Origin: a virus
Virus record (IMG/VR): IMGVR_UViG_3300020392_000016
Span: 1-60,880 of that record
Length of the DNA: 60,880 bases
Strand: one strand, 5' to 3'
Below are positions 51,235 through 60,840 of the stretch, piece after piece. Numbering within the stretch: position 1 is the stretch's first letter; each line of letters opens with the position of its first letter. A program made the translations under genes and the position numbers. The notes beneath the pieces were generated by a model that was not told the DNA's origin, searched no databases, and worked only from the letters and a program-made list of their open reading frames with translations.

Positions 51235-51823
51235 ACATAAAGTATTTACTAAAGGTGAATATGTACAAGCTTTAATATCAACTACACAAAACCCTAATGT
51301 ACTTATTCCAGTTCGAGCCCTAATTTACGACGTCAAGTTTGATGATGTAAACCCTAGGTATCAAATACGTATAAAAAAGTTCTATGACAATATAGTCTTT
51401 TTAAAAGCATACTTATTTGGTGGTAGGTTTATCAGAGACTTTGATGGTAAAGAAACTCGTATTAATCTAAAAAGACAAGAATATAAAACTGTCAAAAATT
51501 TAGAAGATAAAGTTTTTGATGGCGAGAAATGGAAGCAATATCTTATTACCGTTGACTCTGTATTTTGCGTAAAGACCAGAGGAGAGCAGGTAGAACTATT
51601 CAATAAGATACAAGATTTTCAAACAGAAGTAGCCTTAAAACAAGTCTACGAGCTCACAAATAGGTCTGTATATACAGGTCAATACAATTTTCATAGCAAA
51701 GGTGAGTATATTAAAGCACTTCAAAAGTTTTTAGGAGATAGATACCCTAAGGACAAAGATTGGGCAGATACTATTCTATATCGACCTAATCATGATGAAT
51801 TAGACCGCGGTGAGTGGGTCTAA
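51227..51823 (+). CDS. Hypothetical protein with repeated KGEY motif
   Basis: A 198-residue protein. KGEYVQALIST (9-19) and KGEYIKALQKF (160-170) suggest an internal duplication. The centre has a beta-rich barrel-like segment (YQIRIKKFYDNIVFLKAYLF, YLITVDSVFCVKTRG). It is the last gene before the baseplate transcription unit. No family is recognised. Confidence 0.6.
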   Translation: MIKHKVFTKGEYVQALISTTQNPNVLIPVRALIYDVKFDDVNPRYQIRIKKFYDNIVFLKAYLFGGRFIRDFDGKETRINLKRQEYKTVKNLEDKVFDGEKWKQYLITVDSVFCVKTRGEQVELFNKIQDFQTEVALKQVYELTNRSVYTGQYNFHSKGEYIKALQKFLGDRYPKDKDWADTILYRPNHDELDRGEWV

Positions 51824-51836
51824 AACATAATATCCT

Positions 51837-51859
51837 GATATATAGTCAGATATATAATA
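51837..51859 (+). promoter_or_regulatory. Tandem putative late promoters
   Basis: GATATATAGTC (51837) and an exact GATATATAATA (51849) lie 12 nt apart, 19 nt before the first baseplate-region gene. This doubling suggests a strong late promoter. Confidence 0.6.
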
Positions 51860-51878
51860 AAAACAAATAGGCTTTTAC

Positions 51879-53687
51879 ATGGGATTAGGTTTAGACGGTG
51901 TTTTAAGTGGTGCTCCACCTAAATTTGTATACACAGACGCAGAAACAGGCGACAAGACAGTTAGTAATGTACCTTTAGATGAGAATGGTAATGCTGTAGT
52001 TCCTGCTTCAGATAATCAATCTGCACAGAATAATTCTGATAATGCTGCTCTAGGTGCAGACCAAGAAGAGCCAAAACAGGTTGTTACAATAGGAAATACT
52101 GGTACTATATTTGAAGATCCATCAGGTACAGATAGTAAAGAACCAGATGGTATTTATGGTAACTCAGCTCTTAAATCTAGATCCTATGAAGTTGAAGAAG
52201 AAAAGATTCCAGGTGTAGATTCAGTTAGATCAAAGGCTAATCCATGGGTATTAATGAATTATAGAAACTATGCTGGTGGTACGGCATATAGTAACCCTAA
52301 ATACAAAGACTATAATAAGACTGTAATTCAAAACAATAAAGACAATATCTTAAACCCAACTGCTAAACGTATTGTAGAGTATTCTAATAATAACGGTGGT
52401 TTAGGTTTTGCATATTCATATAGAGATTTTATTCAAACAGAGTATTATGGTCAAATATCAAATGAATATCTTATTACTTTAAGAAGATTCGCATTTCCAG
52501 TAGGTGATGATATTATGAACACTAAAGGTGTTGATGATAAAGGTAAAGAATTTGATAGATCCGAACCTGATTTAGCTAGAGCTATTACATGGTTATCTCC
52601 TGCATTAGAAAATAACCTAACAGAAATTTTATCTTTCGGTACTGGTTTTGGATGGCAAGATATTGAGTCTAAAGTACAAGAGGCTTCAACAGCAGGTACA
52701 GAGACAAGAAGAGGTACATTAGGTGCATTAATTGAGAGCTCTCCAGCAGGAAAAGCAGTAGAAGCTGGTATTAATGGTTACTCTGCAGCACAAGCTGATA
52801 GAATTAGTACAAAGGGACATGGTTTCGATCCACTAAGTTCAACATACCCTAACTTTGTATATGGACCATACAATGCAATTAAGCAGGTAAAAGCAAGAGA
52901 TGAGAAAGGACTTAAGTTTGATAATAAATTTACTCTAAACTTCTGTTATGATTTAAGAGGTTTTGATAATACATCGCCAAAAGTAGTATTCATGGACGTA
53001 CTGTCGAATCTACTAGCGATTACATATAACAATGCTCCATTCTGGGGAGGTGCTACTAGATACACAGGTACTGGTTCTACTGGTAAACCATTTGGAGACT
53101 TTGATAAATTAAAGAACGGTGACTATGCTGGTTATCTAGGTTCGGTTGCTACGCAATTAAAATCTTCGGTTACAGCTGGTTTCAACGATATTGGTAAAGC
53201 AGTAACAGGTCTAGTAAATGGTAAAGGTGTAAATGCACTCGGTGACTCTAAGATCTTAGATAACTTAATCGGTGGTAACTTAATGAAATTAATGGGCTCA
53301 CCAGCTGGTGGTGATGTTATTCAAGCATTCTTAACCGGTGACCCAACAGGACAATGGCACCTAACAGTAGGTAATCCAATGAACCCAATGTTAGTATGTG
53401 GTAACCTATGTTTAATAAATGCATCATTTAAGTTTGAAGGTCCAATCGGTTACGAGGGCTTTCCTAGTAAATTAAAAATGACAGTGGAATTAGAGCCAGG
53501 TAGACCTAGAGATAAATCAGAGATTGAGTCTATGTTTAACGCTGGTAGAGGTAGATTCTACTTACAACCAGAAGTTGAAGGTAAATCTCTAGATGATGTA
53601 TTAGATATATCACAATATGGAAATAAAGATCGCGCAAGGTTAACTGGTGATAGAGCACTACGTAACTCTGACTACTCGGCAGGATAA
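51879..53687 (+). CDS. Tail/baseplate structural protein
   Basis: A 602-residue protein. The first 100 residues are flexible and acidic (Asn/Asp/Glu-rich); a large folded region follows with LGFAYSYRDFIQTEYYGQIS and YLITLRRFAFPVGDDI. Towards the end, GQWHLTVGNPMNPMLVCGNL and KMTVELEPGRPRDKSEIESM resemble what I recall of baseplate or tail-tube proteins of other large myophages. It heads the hub-spike gene cluster and is expressed from tandem late-type promoters. The exact T4 equivalent is unknown. Confidence 0.65.
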   Translation: MGLGLDGVLSGAPPKFVYTDAETGDKTVSNVPLDENGNAVVPASDNQSAQNNSDNAALGADQEEPKQVVTIGNTGTIFEDPSGTDSKEPDGIYGNSALKSRSYEVEEEKIPGVDSVRSKANPWVLMNYRNYAGGTAYSNPKYKDYNKTVIQNNKDNILNPTAKRIVEYSNNNGGLGFAYSYRDFIQTEYYGQISNEYLITLRRFAFPVGDDIMNTKGVDDKGKEFDRSEPDLARAITWLSPALENNLTEILSFGTGFGWQDIESKVQEASTAGTETRRGTLGALIESSPAGKAVEAGINGYSAAQADRISTKGHGFDPLSSTYPNFVYGPYNAIKQVKARDEKGLKFDNKFTLNFCYDLRGFDNTSPKVVFMDVLSNLLAITYNNAPFWGGATRYTGTGSTGKPFGDFDKLKNGDYAGYLGSVATQLKSSVTAGFNDIGKAVTGLVNGKGVNALGDSKILDNLIGGNLMKLMGSPAGGDVIQAFLTGDPTGQWHLTVGNPMNPMLVCGNLCLINASFKFEGPIGYEGFPSKLKMTVELEPGRPRDKSEIESMFNAGRGRFYLQPEVEGKSLDDVLDISQYGNKDRARLTGDRALRNSDYSAG

Positions 53688-53688
53688 T

Positions 53689-54486
53689 ATGAATTTTAGA
53701 ACACTATTAAATAAGACCGCAGATGCTATTAAGCAGCATTTAACTCAGCCTACTATGGTATTCACCAATAAGGAGGAGCAGACTGGTGTGATTCAGCATA
53801 TAGTTAGAGAAGACGATGTACTTAGACCAGATCTAATTGCATTAGAATACTACAACGACCATACTAAAACTGATATTATCTTAAAGTTTAATGGTATATC
53901 AGATCCTTTTAGTCTACAAGAAGGCGATGTACTCGACATACCTAATTCTGGTATTGCGTTTCATAAGTTAGAGAGACCAGAAGGTATGCAAGAGGATAAT
54001 CCTATCAAGAATCAATTCTTACAGGACAAGAGATTACCTAAGAAAGATGATAGAAGATTAGATGCTCTTAAGAAGAAATATAACAAAGATGTATTACTAC
54101 CACCTAACGTAATACCTCTAGGAAAAAAGAACTTTAAATTTGACAAAGGTCTGGTTACTTTTGGTGCACAGGCCCAGAATGCTGAAGTTAACGATCCAGT
54201 CGTACAAGAAGTGTTAGATGATTTTGTAGATGTAACTGCAGAACCAATAGCTGAAGTTGTACCAGATTCTCCAGTAGGTACTGGTGGAGGTAGAGGTGAA
54301 TTAACTGAAACTCAATTAGATAAACTATTAGCATCTGGTGTAGGTGCAGGCAAGACTAGTTCTGATTCAGGAGCTGGCTCTGGTCTAACTGCTACAGAAA
54401 CTGCAACTAATAAAGGTTCTGGCGATGCACCTCAAAGTACTAATGACGCTAGTGGAGTATCTAACGACGGTGCACCTTGTAAGTAA
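53689..54486 (+). CDS. Baseplate wedge protein, gp53/LysM-like
   Basis: A 265-residue protein. I chose ATG at 53689, 1 nt after the upstream stop. Residues 42-86 (DDVLRPDLIALEYYNDHTKT, ILKFNGISDPFSLQEGDVLD) have the LysM-like pattern seen in gp53-type wedge proteins. The C-terminal 80 residues are disordered and Gly/Ser/Thr/Ala-rich. Its neighbours are hub and spike genes, which supports a baseplate role. Confidence 0.72.
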   Translation: MNFRTLLNKTADAIKQHLTQPTMVFTNKEEQTGVIQHIVREDDVLRPDLIALEYYNDHTKTDIILKFNGISDPFSLQEGDVLDIPNSGIAFHKLERPEGMQEDNPIKNQFLQDKRLPKKDDRRLDALKKKYNKDVLLPPNVIPLGKKNFKFDKGLVTFGAQAQNAEVNDPVVQEVLDDFVDVTAEPIAEVVPDSPVGTGGGRGELTETQLDKLLASGVGAGKTSSDSGAGSGLTATETATNKGSGDAPQSTNDASGVSNDGAPCK

Positions 54487-54499
54487 TTAAGATTAAGAA

Positions 54500-55987
54500 A
54501 TGACAATAGACAATCATATATTAGCGGTTGTAGAGCCGGCGATACTTCCAACCGAGATTAAGATGCAGGCTCTAGGAGAAGACCAAGGAGATAATGTTGA
54601 TAAACAAACCAAAGAGATTGGTGCGTTCGAACCATTCATTCTATGTAACGGTGTACAGATTAATATCAATAAGTTGATTTCTTTCGACCTTGAATTAAGT
54701 GCTGTATTACCTAGATGTGTAGTTGAGTTTCAAGATGCTTCATTTGAAGTAGACTCAATGCCTAGAGACGGAGACTTCTTTACTATATTACTTAATTCAA
54801 AACATCAAGAGACTTTTAAGTCAGTTCACATGGACTTCGATATTACTGAAGTTTCTAATGATACTACAGACGGTACGATTAGTCTAGAAGGTATTTGTAA
54901 GATTCCAAGAATGTTTAAAGAAGATTGTCAAGTATATGACTCTGATACTTCGTTAGCTCATTTAGAAAAAGTTGCTAGAGATTTAGAAATAGGTTTGGCT
55001 ACTAATATAGATTCAACCGATGACGCTCAATCTAGAATACAAGCCTACGAGACCTATAATGATTTTATTAAGTCTATTGTAGACGACAGTTACATATCCG
55101 ATGATGGTTTTGCTAAATACTGTATTGACCAATACTATTATCTTAATTATGTAGATGTCAATAAGATACTTAATTCCCCTAATCCAAAATTAGATGAAGT
55201 TACTAAAGCTCTAACTGCTTTTGCAAAATCTGAAGCTGTAAAGAGACAAGCTGAAGATAAAACAGATTCAGATAATATAGAAGTACCTTTAATGTTAACT
55301 AATCACAGCGAGCTAAGAGGTTTAAGCTGTCACGTTATGAGTCATTCACTAATAAACAACTCTAGTAAAATTAGTTTGACAAATGGCCAGAGTAGAAATG
55401 TACAAATATATGATAATAACTCAGATAAAGGTGAGAGATTTCAAGAGTTTACAATTGAACCTCTAGCCACTGAAGAATTAACTGAATTAGAAGAGCCACT
55501 AAGAGGTAATAGAAAAGACGAGAGATACAAAGACCAAGTTAAATTCAAATACATGGGAAGGCAGAATGCAGGTGACGATGGACTAGGTAATACTCATGCT
55601 AATGCTTGTTTTACAAAATTACATAGAGCACAGAATGAAGCTGAGGTTAATAAGATGAAACTAAAAGTTGTATGTTCTGGTTTTAACTCAGCAATCTATA
55701 AGTTTTGTAAAGTACCAGTATTAATGTATCACTATAATGGTGAGATGATTGAAGCTGAACAAATGGCAGATCACTTTAGAGAAGAAGCTGGTCTAACTGA
55801 AAGACCAATGAAAGCTGGTAAACCAGAAGTAGATCCGAATGAAGTAACTCAAATGATGGATAAATTTCTATCAGGCTTCTATGTTGTAGAGAATATCGAC
55901 TATGAATATGACATAGACGAGGGTATAAAAACTATAGTAACGTTAATGAGAAGAGAATGGCCAAGTCGTTCTAGAAACCTAACGTAA
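54500..55987 (+). CDS. Baseplate hub-like protein (gp27/gpD-type)
   Basis: A 495-residue protein. Beta-rich N-terminal part (GVQININKLISFDLELSAVL, FQDASFEVDSMPRDGDFFTI), a helical insert (AYETYNDFIKSIVDDSYISD) and a C-terminal barrel-like part (YKDQVKFKYMGRQNAGDDGL, FYVVENIDYEYDIDEGI). The pattern and the gp5-like spike gene two genes downstream fit the hub of contractile tails. It is somewhat longer than T4 gp27. Family membership is inferred from fold pattern and position. Confidence 0.6.
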   Translation: MTIDNHILAVVEPAILPTEIKMQALGEDQGDNVDKQTKEIGAFEPFILCNGVQININKLISFDLELSAVLPRCVVEFQDASFEVDSMPRDGDFFTILLNSKHQETFKSVHMDFDITEVSNDTTDGTISLEGICKIPRMFKEDCQVYDSDTSLAHLEKVARDLEIGLATNIDSTDDAQSRIQAYETYNDFIKSIVDDSYISDDGFAKYCIDQYYYLNYVDVNKILNSPNPKLDEVTKALTAFAKSEAVKRQAEDKTDSDNIEVPLMLTNHSELRGLSCHVMSHSLINNSSKISLTNGQSRNVQIYDNNSDKGERFQEFTIEPLATEELTELEEPLRGNRKDERYKDQVKFKYMGRQNAGDDGLGNTHANACFTKLHRAQNEAEVNKMKLKVVCSGFNSAIYKFCKVPVLMYHYNGEMIEAEQMADHFREEAGLTERPMKAGKPEVDPNEVTQMMDKFLSGFYVVENIDYEYDIDEGIKTIVTLMRREWPSRSRNLT

Positions 55988-56007
55988 AAAATTGAGATAG
56001 ATAATCT

Positions 56008-57408
56008 ATGGCAGACTTAGATTTTAAAAGTAGGAATGAGTTTCGAAAAGGCATGAGACTACGTAGGATTGATGAAGATCCAACGTATTTAAGTTTTATG
56101 TTTCTTTTTCATTACAATGACCACGGTGATGTGGGTCACTCTCCCCTACTCGATGGTACGGCAGAGAGGTATCTGAGAAATGTTGTTAGAGATGATGTAG
56201 GTGCTAAATATGCAGACAACCTAAAGAACTTCGTTAGAGTTTTAAGAAGAGTCAATCAAGAGATGCCATGGTTTTGGACAGAACTAAAAGGTATTGAAAA
56301 GTGTTTGAACTATAATATGTTAGAACCTTATAGAGGTGCTGAAGATGCTACAATAGAAATAGGTTGTCTAGAAGAGAATGTTGAGTTAACAGCAATTGGT
56401 CTAATGGACTTATATAAAAGAGCTTGTTATGACTTTGAGAGATATGTAGAAGTAGTTCCAAAGAACTTAAGAGAATTCTCAATGGATGTTATCATATCCG
56501 AAGTTAGAGTATTTCAAAAAGATACCAATGCTAGAAACCTAGGTCTTTTTGATGGTGAGTCACAGTTATCAGGTAATGAAAATCAATCTAGTGAACCTGC
56601 TGAGAAAGTAACTGTTTTTGATACACAGTTAACAAATAAAGATTTTAATTCTGCAGATGTAACTCCTTTTATTAGATTAAGATTTACACACTGTCAATTT
56701 GATATGAATTCTATTGCAGATTATTTTGCAGATTTATCTAAAAACCCAGAACTCAAGAGACCTTCAATTAAAATTAATTGGGGTACATGTAGACAAATAG
56801 ACCAAAAGCTAGGTGCTAATCTATTTAAAGAGACTGCAGATAGTAGTAAGAATAAAACACCTCTTGAAGAAGCTGCTGAAGAGGGTAACCTAAAAGACGG
56901 TGCTGGTCTAAGTACTAAAGACAAATACTTGAAAGCACTTAGAGGTAGAACAATCGGTAAAGTTGAAGGTGCTTTAAGTAAGTTTAAGGATGCTGTTCAA
57001 GCTCAAAAAGAAAGTATTGCTAATTCATTTGCTAATCCAGATCAACCTGGTCTAGTTAATAATTTATTAGACAGAGTAGAAGATGACTTAATAGGTGGTT
57101 TATTATTGGGTAATGTACATGGCTTAGGAGGTACAATAAACAATATCGATACTGCGATTAAAACAGGTAGCTTAAATGCAATTGGAAACCTAGTTGGAGA
57201 CTTAGTAGGTAAAGGTGCTTCTGCACCAGATGGCTTTGGTCTAGGTAACGTTGGAGGTACAGGTGTAGACTCTACTCCAGATGGTGGTAACCTAGATAAA
57301 GTACATGATGAAATATCTGACGATCCTGGTATTCTAAAACCTGAAAATATACATGGTCAAACTGCCCCTGATACCGACGGGCCATTAAACGATAACGTAC
57401 ATGAATAA
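56008..57408 (+). CDS. Tail/baseplate structural protein
   Basis: A 466-residue protein. The folded first 270 residues (YLSFMFLFHYNDHGDVGHSP, EIGCLEENVELTAIGLMDLY, ADVTPFIRLRFTHCQFDMNS) precede a Gly/Asn/Asp-rich flexible tail (GFGLGNVGGTGVDSTPDGG). It overlaps the spike gene by 8 nt. It may link tube and hub, but I see no decisive motif. Confidence 0.6.
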   Translation: MADLDFKSRNEFRKGMRLRRIDEDPTYLSFMFLFHYNDHGDVGHSPLLDGTAERYLRNVVRDDVGAKYADNLKNFVRVLRRVNQEMPWFWTELKGIEKCLNYNMLEPYRGAEDATIEIGCLEENVELTAIGLMDLYKRACYDFERYVEVVPKNLREFSMDVIISEVRVFQKDTNARNLGLFDGESQLSGNENQSSEPAEKVTVFDTQLTNKDFNSADVTPFIRLRFTHCQFDMNSIADYFADLSKNPELKRPSIKINWGTCRQIDQKLGANLFKETADSSKNKTPLEEAAEEGNLKDGAGLSTKDKYLKALRGRTIGKVEGALSKFKDAVQAQKESIANSFANPDQPGLVNNLLDRVEDDLIGGLLLGNVHGLGGTINNIDTAIKTGSLNAIGNLVGDLVGKGASAPDGFGLGNVGGTGVDSTPDGGNLDKVHDEISDDPGILKPENIHGQTAPDTDGPLNDNVHE

Positions 57409-58117
57409 TAATGAACTTTACAGAGATAACTTACGAGAAACTCACTGGCTAGGTGAAGTGGTTATTAATGAAGACCCACTTCTACAAGGTAGGGTTCGAG
57501 TAAAAGTATTCGGCAAATTTGATAAATTACCAGACGACCAGATTCCATGGGCAACTCCTATGAACAGAGATCAGGTTGGTGCTCATGCAGTACCTAGAAT
57601 TGGTGATATTGTTGCAGTTAGATTTGACAATGGTAACATATATCATCCAGAATACTGGTTCCAAGTAGATCAGAATGATGACCTAAAGGCAGATATTCTA
57701 GAAGCATCTGATAAACCACATGATGTTATCTCTTTAGTATATGACGCAGAACGTAATTTAAGAATTTATCATTCACCAGAAGATGGACTAGTAATTACAA
57801 GAGGTGAAGGTAAAAAAGAAAGACCTATGCTTCAAATAGACGAAGAGGGTTTCATTAAGATTTCAACTGGTGAGAAAGTATTCTTAGACTGTGGAGATAT
57901 ATTTGTATCTAATACAGGCGAACCTGGTGCAGATGAAACTGAACCAGCAGTAAGAGGTCAGTCTCTACAAGATTGGCTACAAGCACTATTAGATGATTAT
58001 CAAGCTCATATTCATCCAACTGGTGTTGGACCGACTGGTCCTCCAATGCCACCAACTCCTGTAGTGGTGGGTAAATTATCTAGCACACATATTAACTACC
58101 AACAAAGAAACAAATAA
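57401..58117 (+). CDS. Baseplate spike protein, gp5 OB-fold type
   Basis: A 238-residue protein. Residues 15-90 (WLGEVVINEDPLLQGRVRVK, DQIPWATPMNRDQVGAHAVP, IGDIVAVRFDNGNIYHPEYW) are the gp5/VgrG OB fold. The region FIKISTGEKVFLDCGDIFVS looks like the beginning of a spike beta-helix. The Pro/Gly-rich end with AHIHPTG and GPTGPPMPPTP matches gpV-like spike tails. There is no lysozyme domain, unlike T4 gp5. Confidence 0.88.
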   Translation: MNNNELYRDNLRETHWLGEVVINEDPLLQGRVRVKVFGKFDKLPDDQIPWATPMNRDQVGAHAVPRIGDIVAVRFDNGNIYHPEYWFQVDQNDDLKADILEASDKPHDVISLVYDAERNLRIYHSPEDGLVITRGEGKKERPMLQIDEEGFIKISTGEKVFLDCGDIFVSNTGEPGADETEPAVRGQSLQDWLQALLDDYQAHIHPTGVGPTGPPMPPTPVVVGKLSSTHINYQQRNK

Positions 58118-58119
58118 CC

Positions 58120-60024
58120 ATGCCTGCACTTTGGCCTAAATTCATTCCTGATCTGGCAGACGATATTACAAGCCAGCAGTTTAAGAAACCAGGTGGAGCG
58201 GGTACCATGATTGGTATGCCAGTGCCTGCTGTAGGTGCTAATAATCAATTAGGTGAAACGGTGTCTGGTCAAAAATCTATTCTATCTGGTGGAATTACAG
58301 ATGTAGGTAATCCTGCTAACGCCGCACTTAAGACTAATCCTGCTACTATGATAAATGCAAATAATACTGCACCTAAGTCTGGTAGATATGATTTTGGTGT
58401 TAGAGTTGCAGAGAGATATATTGAAGCTGTAAAGAATAATGCACAAACTCATGTTGCAGAATTTCATGTCAATAATGGAGCAGCAGAACAAATACTAAAA
58501 GATGGTTATGGTTGGGCTTTTGAAAGACTATTAATGGAAGGTGATATACCACTACAAGATCAGTTCGATGAAGATGGTAACCTAACTGAAATGGGTAAAG
58601 AGTCTCATCCTGCTTATGCAGATTTCTGTCCGACTGAAGAAGAAACTGCTGGACCTGATTTAGAAGAGCTAAAGAAAAAGAATGATGAGGCTTTCGAGAA
58701 GTTTACTAAAGAGAGAAGACAGGAATATGACCTACATAAATTTAAGTTCTATCATTTTCCTTGTTTAAGTGGTGAAGAGTCTCAAGAAGAACTAGAAGTT
58801 ATCTTTGCTACTAGAATTCTAATGGGCTTTGAGTTTATGACTTCAAAAGCAGAGAAATGGAATTATTTTACATGGGCTTGCCACTTAGGTAAAGAGAACT
58901 ACGGCTCATCTAATAGTGCTTTTGATACTACTCAATATAAAAACATTAGCTCTAGAACTAGAAATGATATTGAAGATGCAGGTTATGACTATAAGCTATT
59001 AGCAGATAATGTATCTAAATATGTGAAAGATGCTATCATGGCAGCACATCCTAAATTAGAAACTGATTTCAATTCACTTGGTAATAACTCTACTTTAGAG
59101 CAGAGAATTAAAAGAGATGCTGTTAACCCGATTGAATTTCCAACTCTACAGAATTCAGATGGTGTGGATATTACACCAGACTTCTGTCCTATTAATCGTT
59201 ACAAGATTCAAGTTGCTTTTGATTTCGAAAACGACCCACCAGAGTTCTTGAGTCAAAGACCAAAGATTTTAACAGCTAATGTAGTGGCAACATTCACATA
59301 TTATCCTGGTAAAAGACAGGGTAACAGTGAGGGTTATGTTGTTAATAATGACGAAGGTAGATTCTCTTCGTCTGGACCAACTAACTCTAGATTTGAAAAG
59401 TCTACATCATGGGTAAGACAGAACTATGAGAAAGATGAATTTGAAAAGAAGTGGAGAAAGGTACCTAAGGCAAAATTACTAGCAGCATCTAAAGCTAATA
59501 ATCCAGAAGCAAAGTTTCTTGAGATTGACCCGAAACCACAAGGTACTCTATTTAAGTTTGAGTATCATAAAACAGTTTGTGCTAAAATAGCAGCAGAGAA
59601 ATGTGAAGAACCAATGGCTGAAGTCGCTCATCCATGGAGAGATAGCTATAAAGGTTATAGTGGAGACCCATATATGATGATGGCTAGAGTAACGATTGCA
59701 TACTGGTATGCTTGTCTTGTACAACCATTTAAGGCATCTCCATCTGCTCCTCCAGCTCTGATTGTACCACCTCTTGGCGGTATCTACATTCCAATTTATT
59801 ATGGAAGTGCAAATAGACTTGCAAATAATTTAAGAAGAGCTTGGAATACAGGTAAGTCTTTTAGTAAACTGCCTGCTAAACAACCTCCAGCGATTGCAGT
59901 AAGTACCGCAGTTGCAGGAGCATACGCGATACATTTATTAGAGTTTAAGCTTCTCTACCTTGGTGGTATTCCAACACCAGGAGGTCCCGTACCGATGGTA
60001 GGGTTTGTCCCGGTTGTATTTTAA
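58120..60024 (+). CDS. Large structural protein with hydrophobic C-terminus
   Basis: A 634-residue protein. An Ala/Asn/Gly-rich leader (1-95) precedes helical segments (DLEELKKKNDEAFEKFTKER, LHKFKFYHFPCLSGEESQEE). The C-terminal 100 residues are apolar (PPALIVPPLGGIYIPIYYG, VAGAYAIHLLEFKLLYLGG, VPMVGFVPVV), an odd feature for a soluble baseplate protein. It might insert in the host membrane or line the tube. No family is recognised. Last gene of the plus-strand tail operon. Confidence 0.6.
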   Translation: MPALWPKFIPDLADDITSQQFKKPGGAGTMIGMPVPAVGANNQLGETVSGQKSILSGGITDVGNPANAALKTNPATMINANNTAPKSGRYDFGVRVAERYIEAVKNNAQTHVAEFHVNNGAAEQILKDGYGWAFERLLMEGDIPLQDQFDEDGNLTEMGKESHPAYADFCPTEEETAGPDLEELKKKNDEAFEKFTKERRQEYDLHKFKFYHFPCLSGEESQEELEVIFATRILMGFEFMTSKAEKWNYFTWACHLGKENYGSSNSAFDTTQYKNISSRTRNDIEDAGYDYKLLADNVSKYVKDAIMAAHPKLETDFNSLGNNSTLEQRIKRDAVNPIEFPTLQNSDGVDITPDFCPINRYKIQVAFDFENDPPEFLSQRPKILTANVVATFTYYPGKRQGNSEGYVVNNDEGRFSSSGPTNSRFEKSTSWVRQNYEKDEFEKKWRKVPKAKLLAASKANNPEAKFLEIDPKPQGTLFKFEYHKTVCAKIAAEKCEEPMAEVAHPWRDSYKGYSGDPYMMMARVTIAYWYACLVQPFKASPSAPPALIVPPLGGIYIPIYYGSANRLANNLRRAWNTGKSFSKLPAKQPPAIAVSTAVAGAYAIHLLEFKLLYLGGIPTPGGPVPMVGFVPVVF

Positions 60025-60032
60025 TGAAGGAG

Positions 60033-60055
60033 AGTGGATGCCTTAGGCAACCACT
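60033..60055. other. Hairpin between convergent genes
   Basis: AGTGG-A-TGCC / GGCA-A-CCACT with the loop TTA lies at the meeting point of the plus-strand tail operon and the minus-strand gene, overlapping the latter's 3' end. No long T run follows on either side, so it is a weak candidate for a bidirectional terminator. Confidence 0.4.
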
Positions 60056-60522
60056 TCTACTAAAGTTATGTCTTCAAGAGAGTCTTTTAACTCTCCGTAA
60101 GCCGGATCTGCCCAAGACTTAGAACCGATAGATTTCCAGTGACTGTAATCCGCCATGTTAGGGAAAGTTGAGTGAATATCTCCAACAGTCAAGTTCTCAA
60201 TAACAGTCTTGTCGATGTGTAAGAATTTGTTACCTTTCATGTTAAGAACAGAAATATAAAAATCAGAACCAGGAAGTTGAATTTCAACATTGAAGAGTTT
60301 GTTCCTGTCGTATCTAAATAAGTTACAAAGATAACCTTCACCTGAGTTGATAGTTAAGAAACCAGCTACACATTTAGAGATGCTTCTGTATTTATACTTA
60401 GTTTTGTCCCAGTCTAAGCCAAGGTTTTTAACGTAGAATGTGTGGTTTTTACCCTTAATGTTCTGGTCGATTGAGAACGAAGTTCCAAGGGTTTCATTTG
60501 AATGTTTTTTAATATAAGCCAT
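60043..60522 (-). CDS. Hypothetical protein, minus-strand early-type gene
   Basis: A 159-residue soluble protein (MAYIKKHSNETLGTSFSIDQ, KCVAGFLTINSGEGYLCNLF, PGSDFYISVLNMKGNKFLHI, NMADYSHWKSIGSKSWADPA). It is driven by promoter copy E, whose -7 box ends about 30 nt upstream. No family is recognised. It may be an early host-takeover protein, by analogy with other genes behind this promoter. Confidence 0.7.
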   Translation of the reverse strand: MAYIKKHSNETLGTSFSIDQNIKGKNHTFYVKNLGLDWDKTKYKYRSISKCVAGFLTINSGEGYLCNLFRYDRNKLFNVEIQLPGSDFYISVLNMKGNKFLHIDKTVIENLTVGDIHSTFPNMADYSHWKSIGSKSWADPAYGELKDSLEDITLVEVVA

Positions 60523-60536
60523 AGTTTTTGTGTTTG

Positions 60537-60603
60537 TTTTAATTACAGTACTAATATACGAAAAATATCTGACATAAAAAAATCTAGAGGCAATTATTTT
60601 GTA
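60537..60603 (-). promoter_or_regulatory. Conserved early-type promoter element, copy E
   Basis: Reverse complement: TTGCCTCTAGATTTTTTTA, TGTCAGATATTTTTCG, then TATATTAGTACTGTAATTAA. It starts within the last codons of the small minus-strand gene upstream (...ACA AAA TAA). Confidence 0.88.
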
Positions 60604-60764
60604 AAATAAATGGTTTTTTCTGTGTTAAAAAGTTTATGGTTGTGATTTTTAAGCATTAGTTCTTCAAGGTAGATTTTTAGCTCAATGCGATTTGGATGTG
60701 GAAAATAAGATTGAGATTTGTTAATGCAAGAGTAAATTGATTTGAGTTTTTGTAAATCTGACAT
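60594..60764 (-). CDS. 56-residue small minus-strand protein
   Basis: It begins MSDLQKLKSIYSCINKSQSY and ends TEKTIYFTK. It fits exactly between promoter copies F and E, with its stop embedded in copy E, the same stop-in-promoter layout seen for three other genes. This strongly supports translation. It is basic and helical; no family is recognised. Confidence 0.7.
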   Translation of the reverse strand: MSDLQKLKSIYSCINKSQSYFPHPNRIELKIYLEELMLKNHNHKLFNTEKTIYFTK

Positions 60765-60772
60765 AAGTTTGG

Positions 60773-60840
60773 TTTTTTAATTACTTCAGCAATATACGAA
60801 AATTATCTGACATAAAAAAATCTAGAGGCAATTATTTTGC
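60773..60840 (-). promoter_or_regulatory. Conserved early-type promoter element, copy F
   Basis: Reverse complement: TTGCCTCTAGATTTTTTTA, TGTCAGATAATTTTCG, then TATATTGCTGAAGTAATTAA. The last box differs from the other copies (TATATTGC), so this copy may be weaker. Confidence 0.8.

Noticed and set aside
57401-58117. Lysozyme domain in the spike protein, as in T4 gp5
   Set aside because: The chain passes from OB fold directly to a short beta region; no lysozyme catalytic segment or sufficient length is present.
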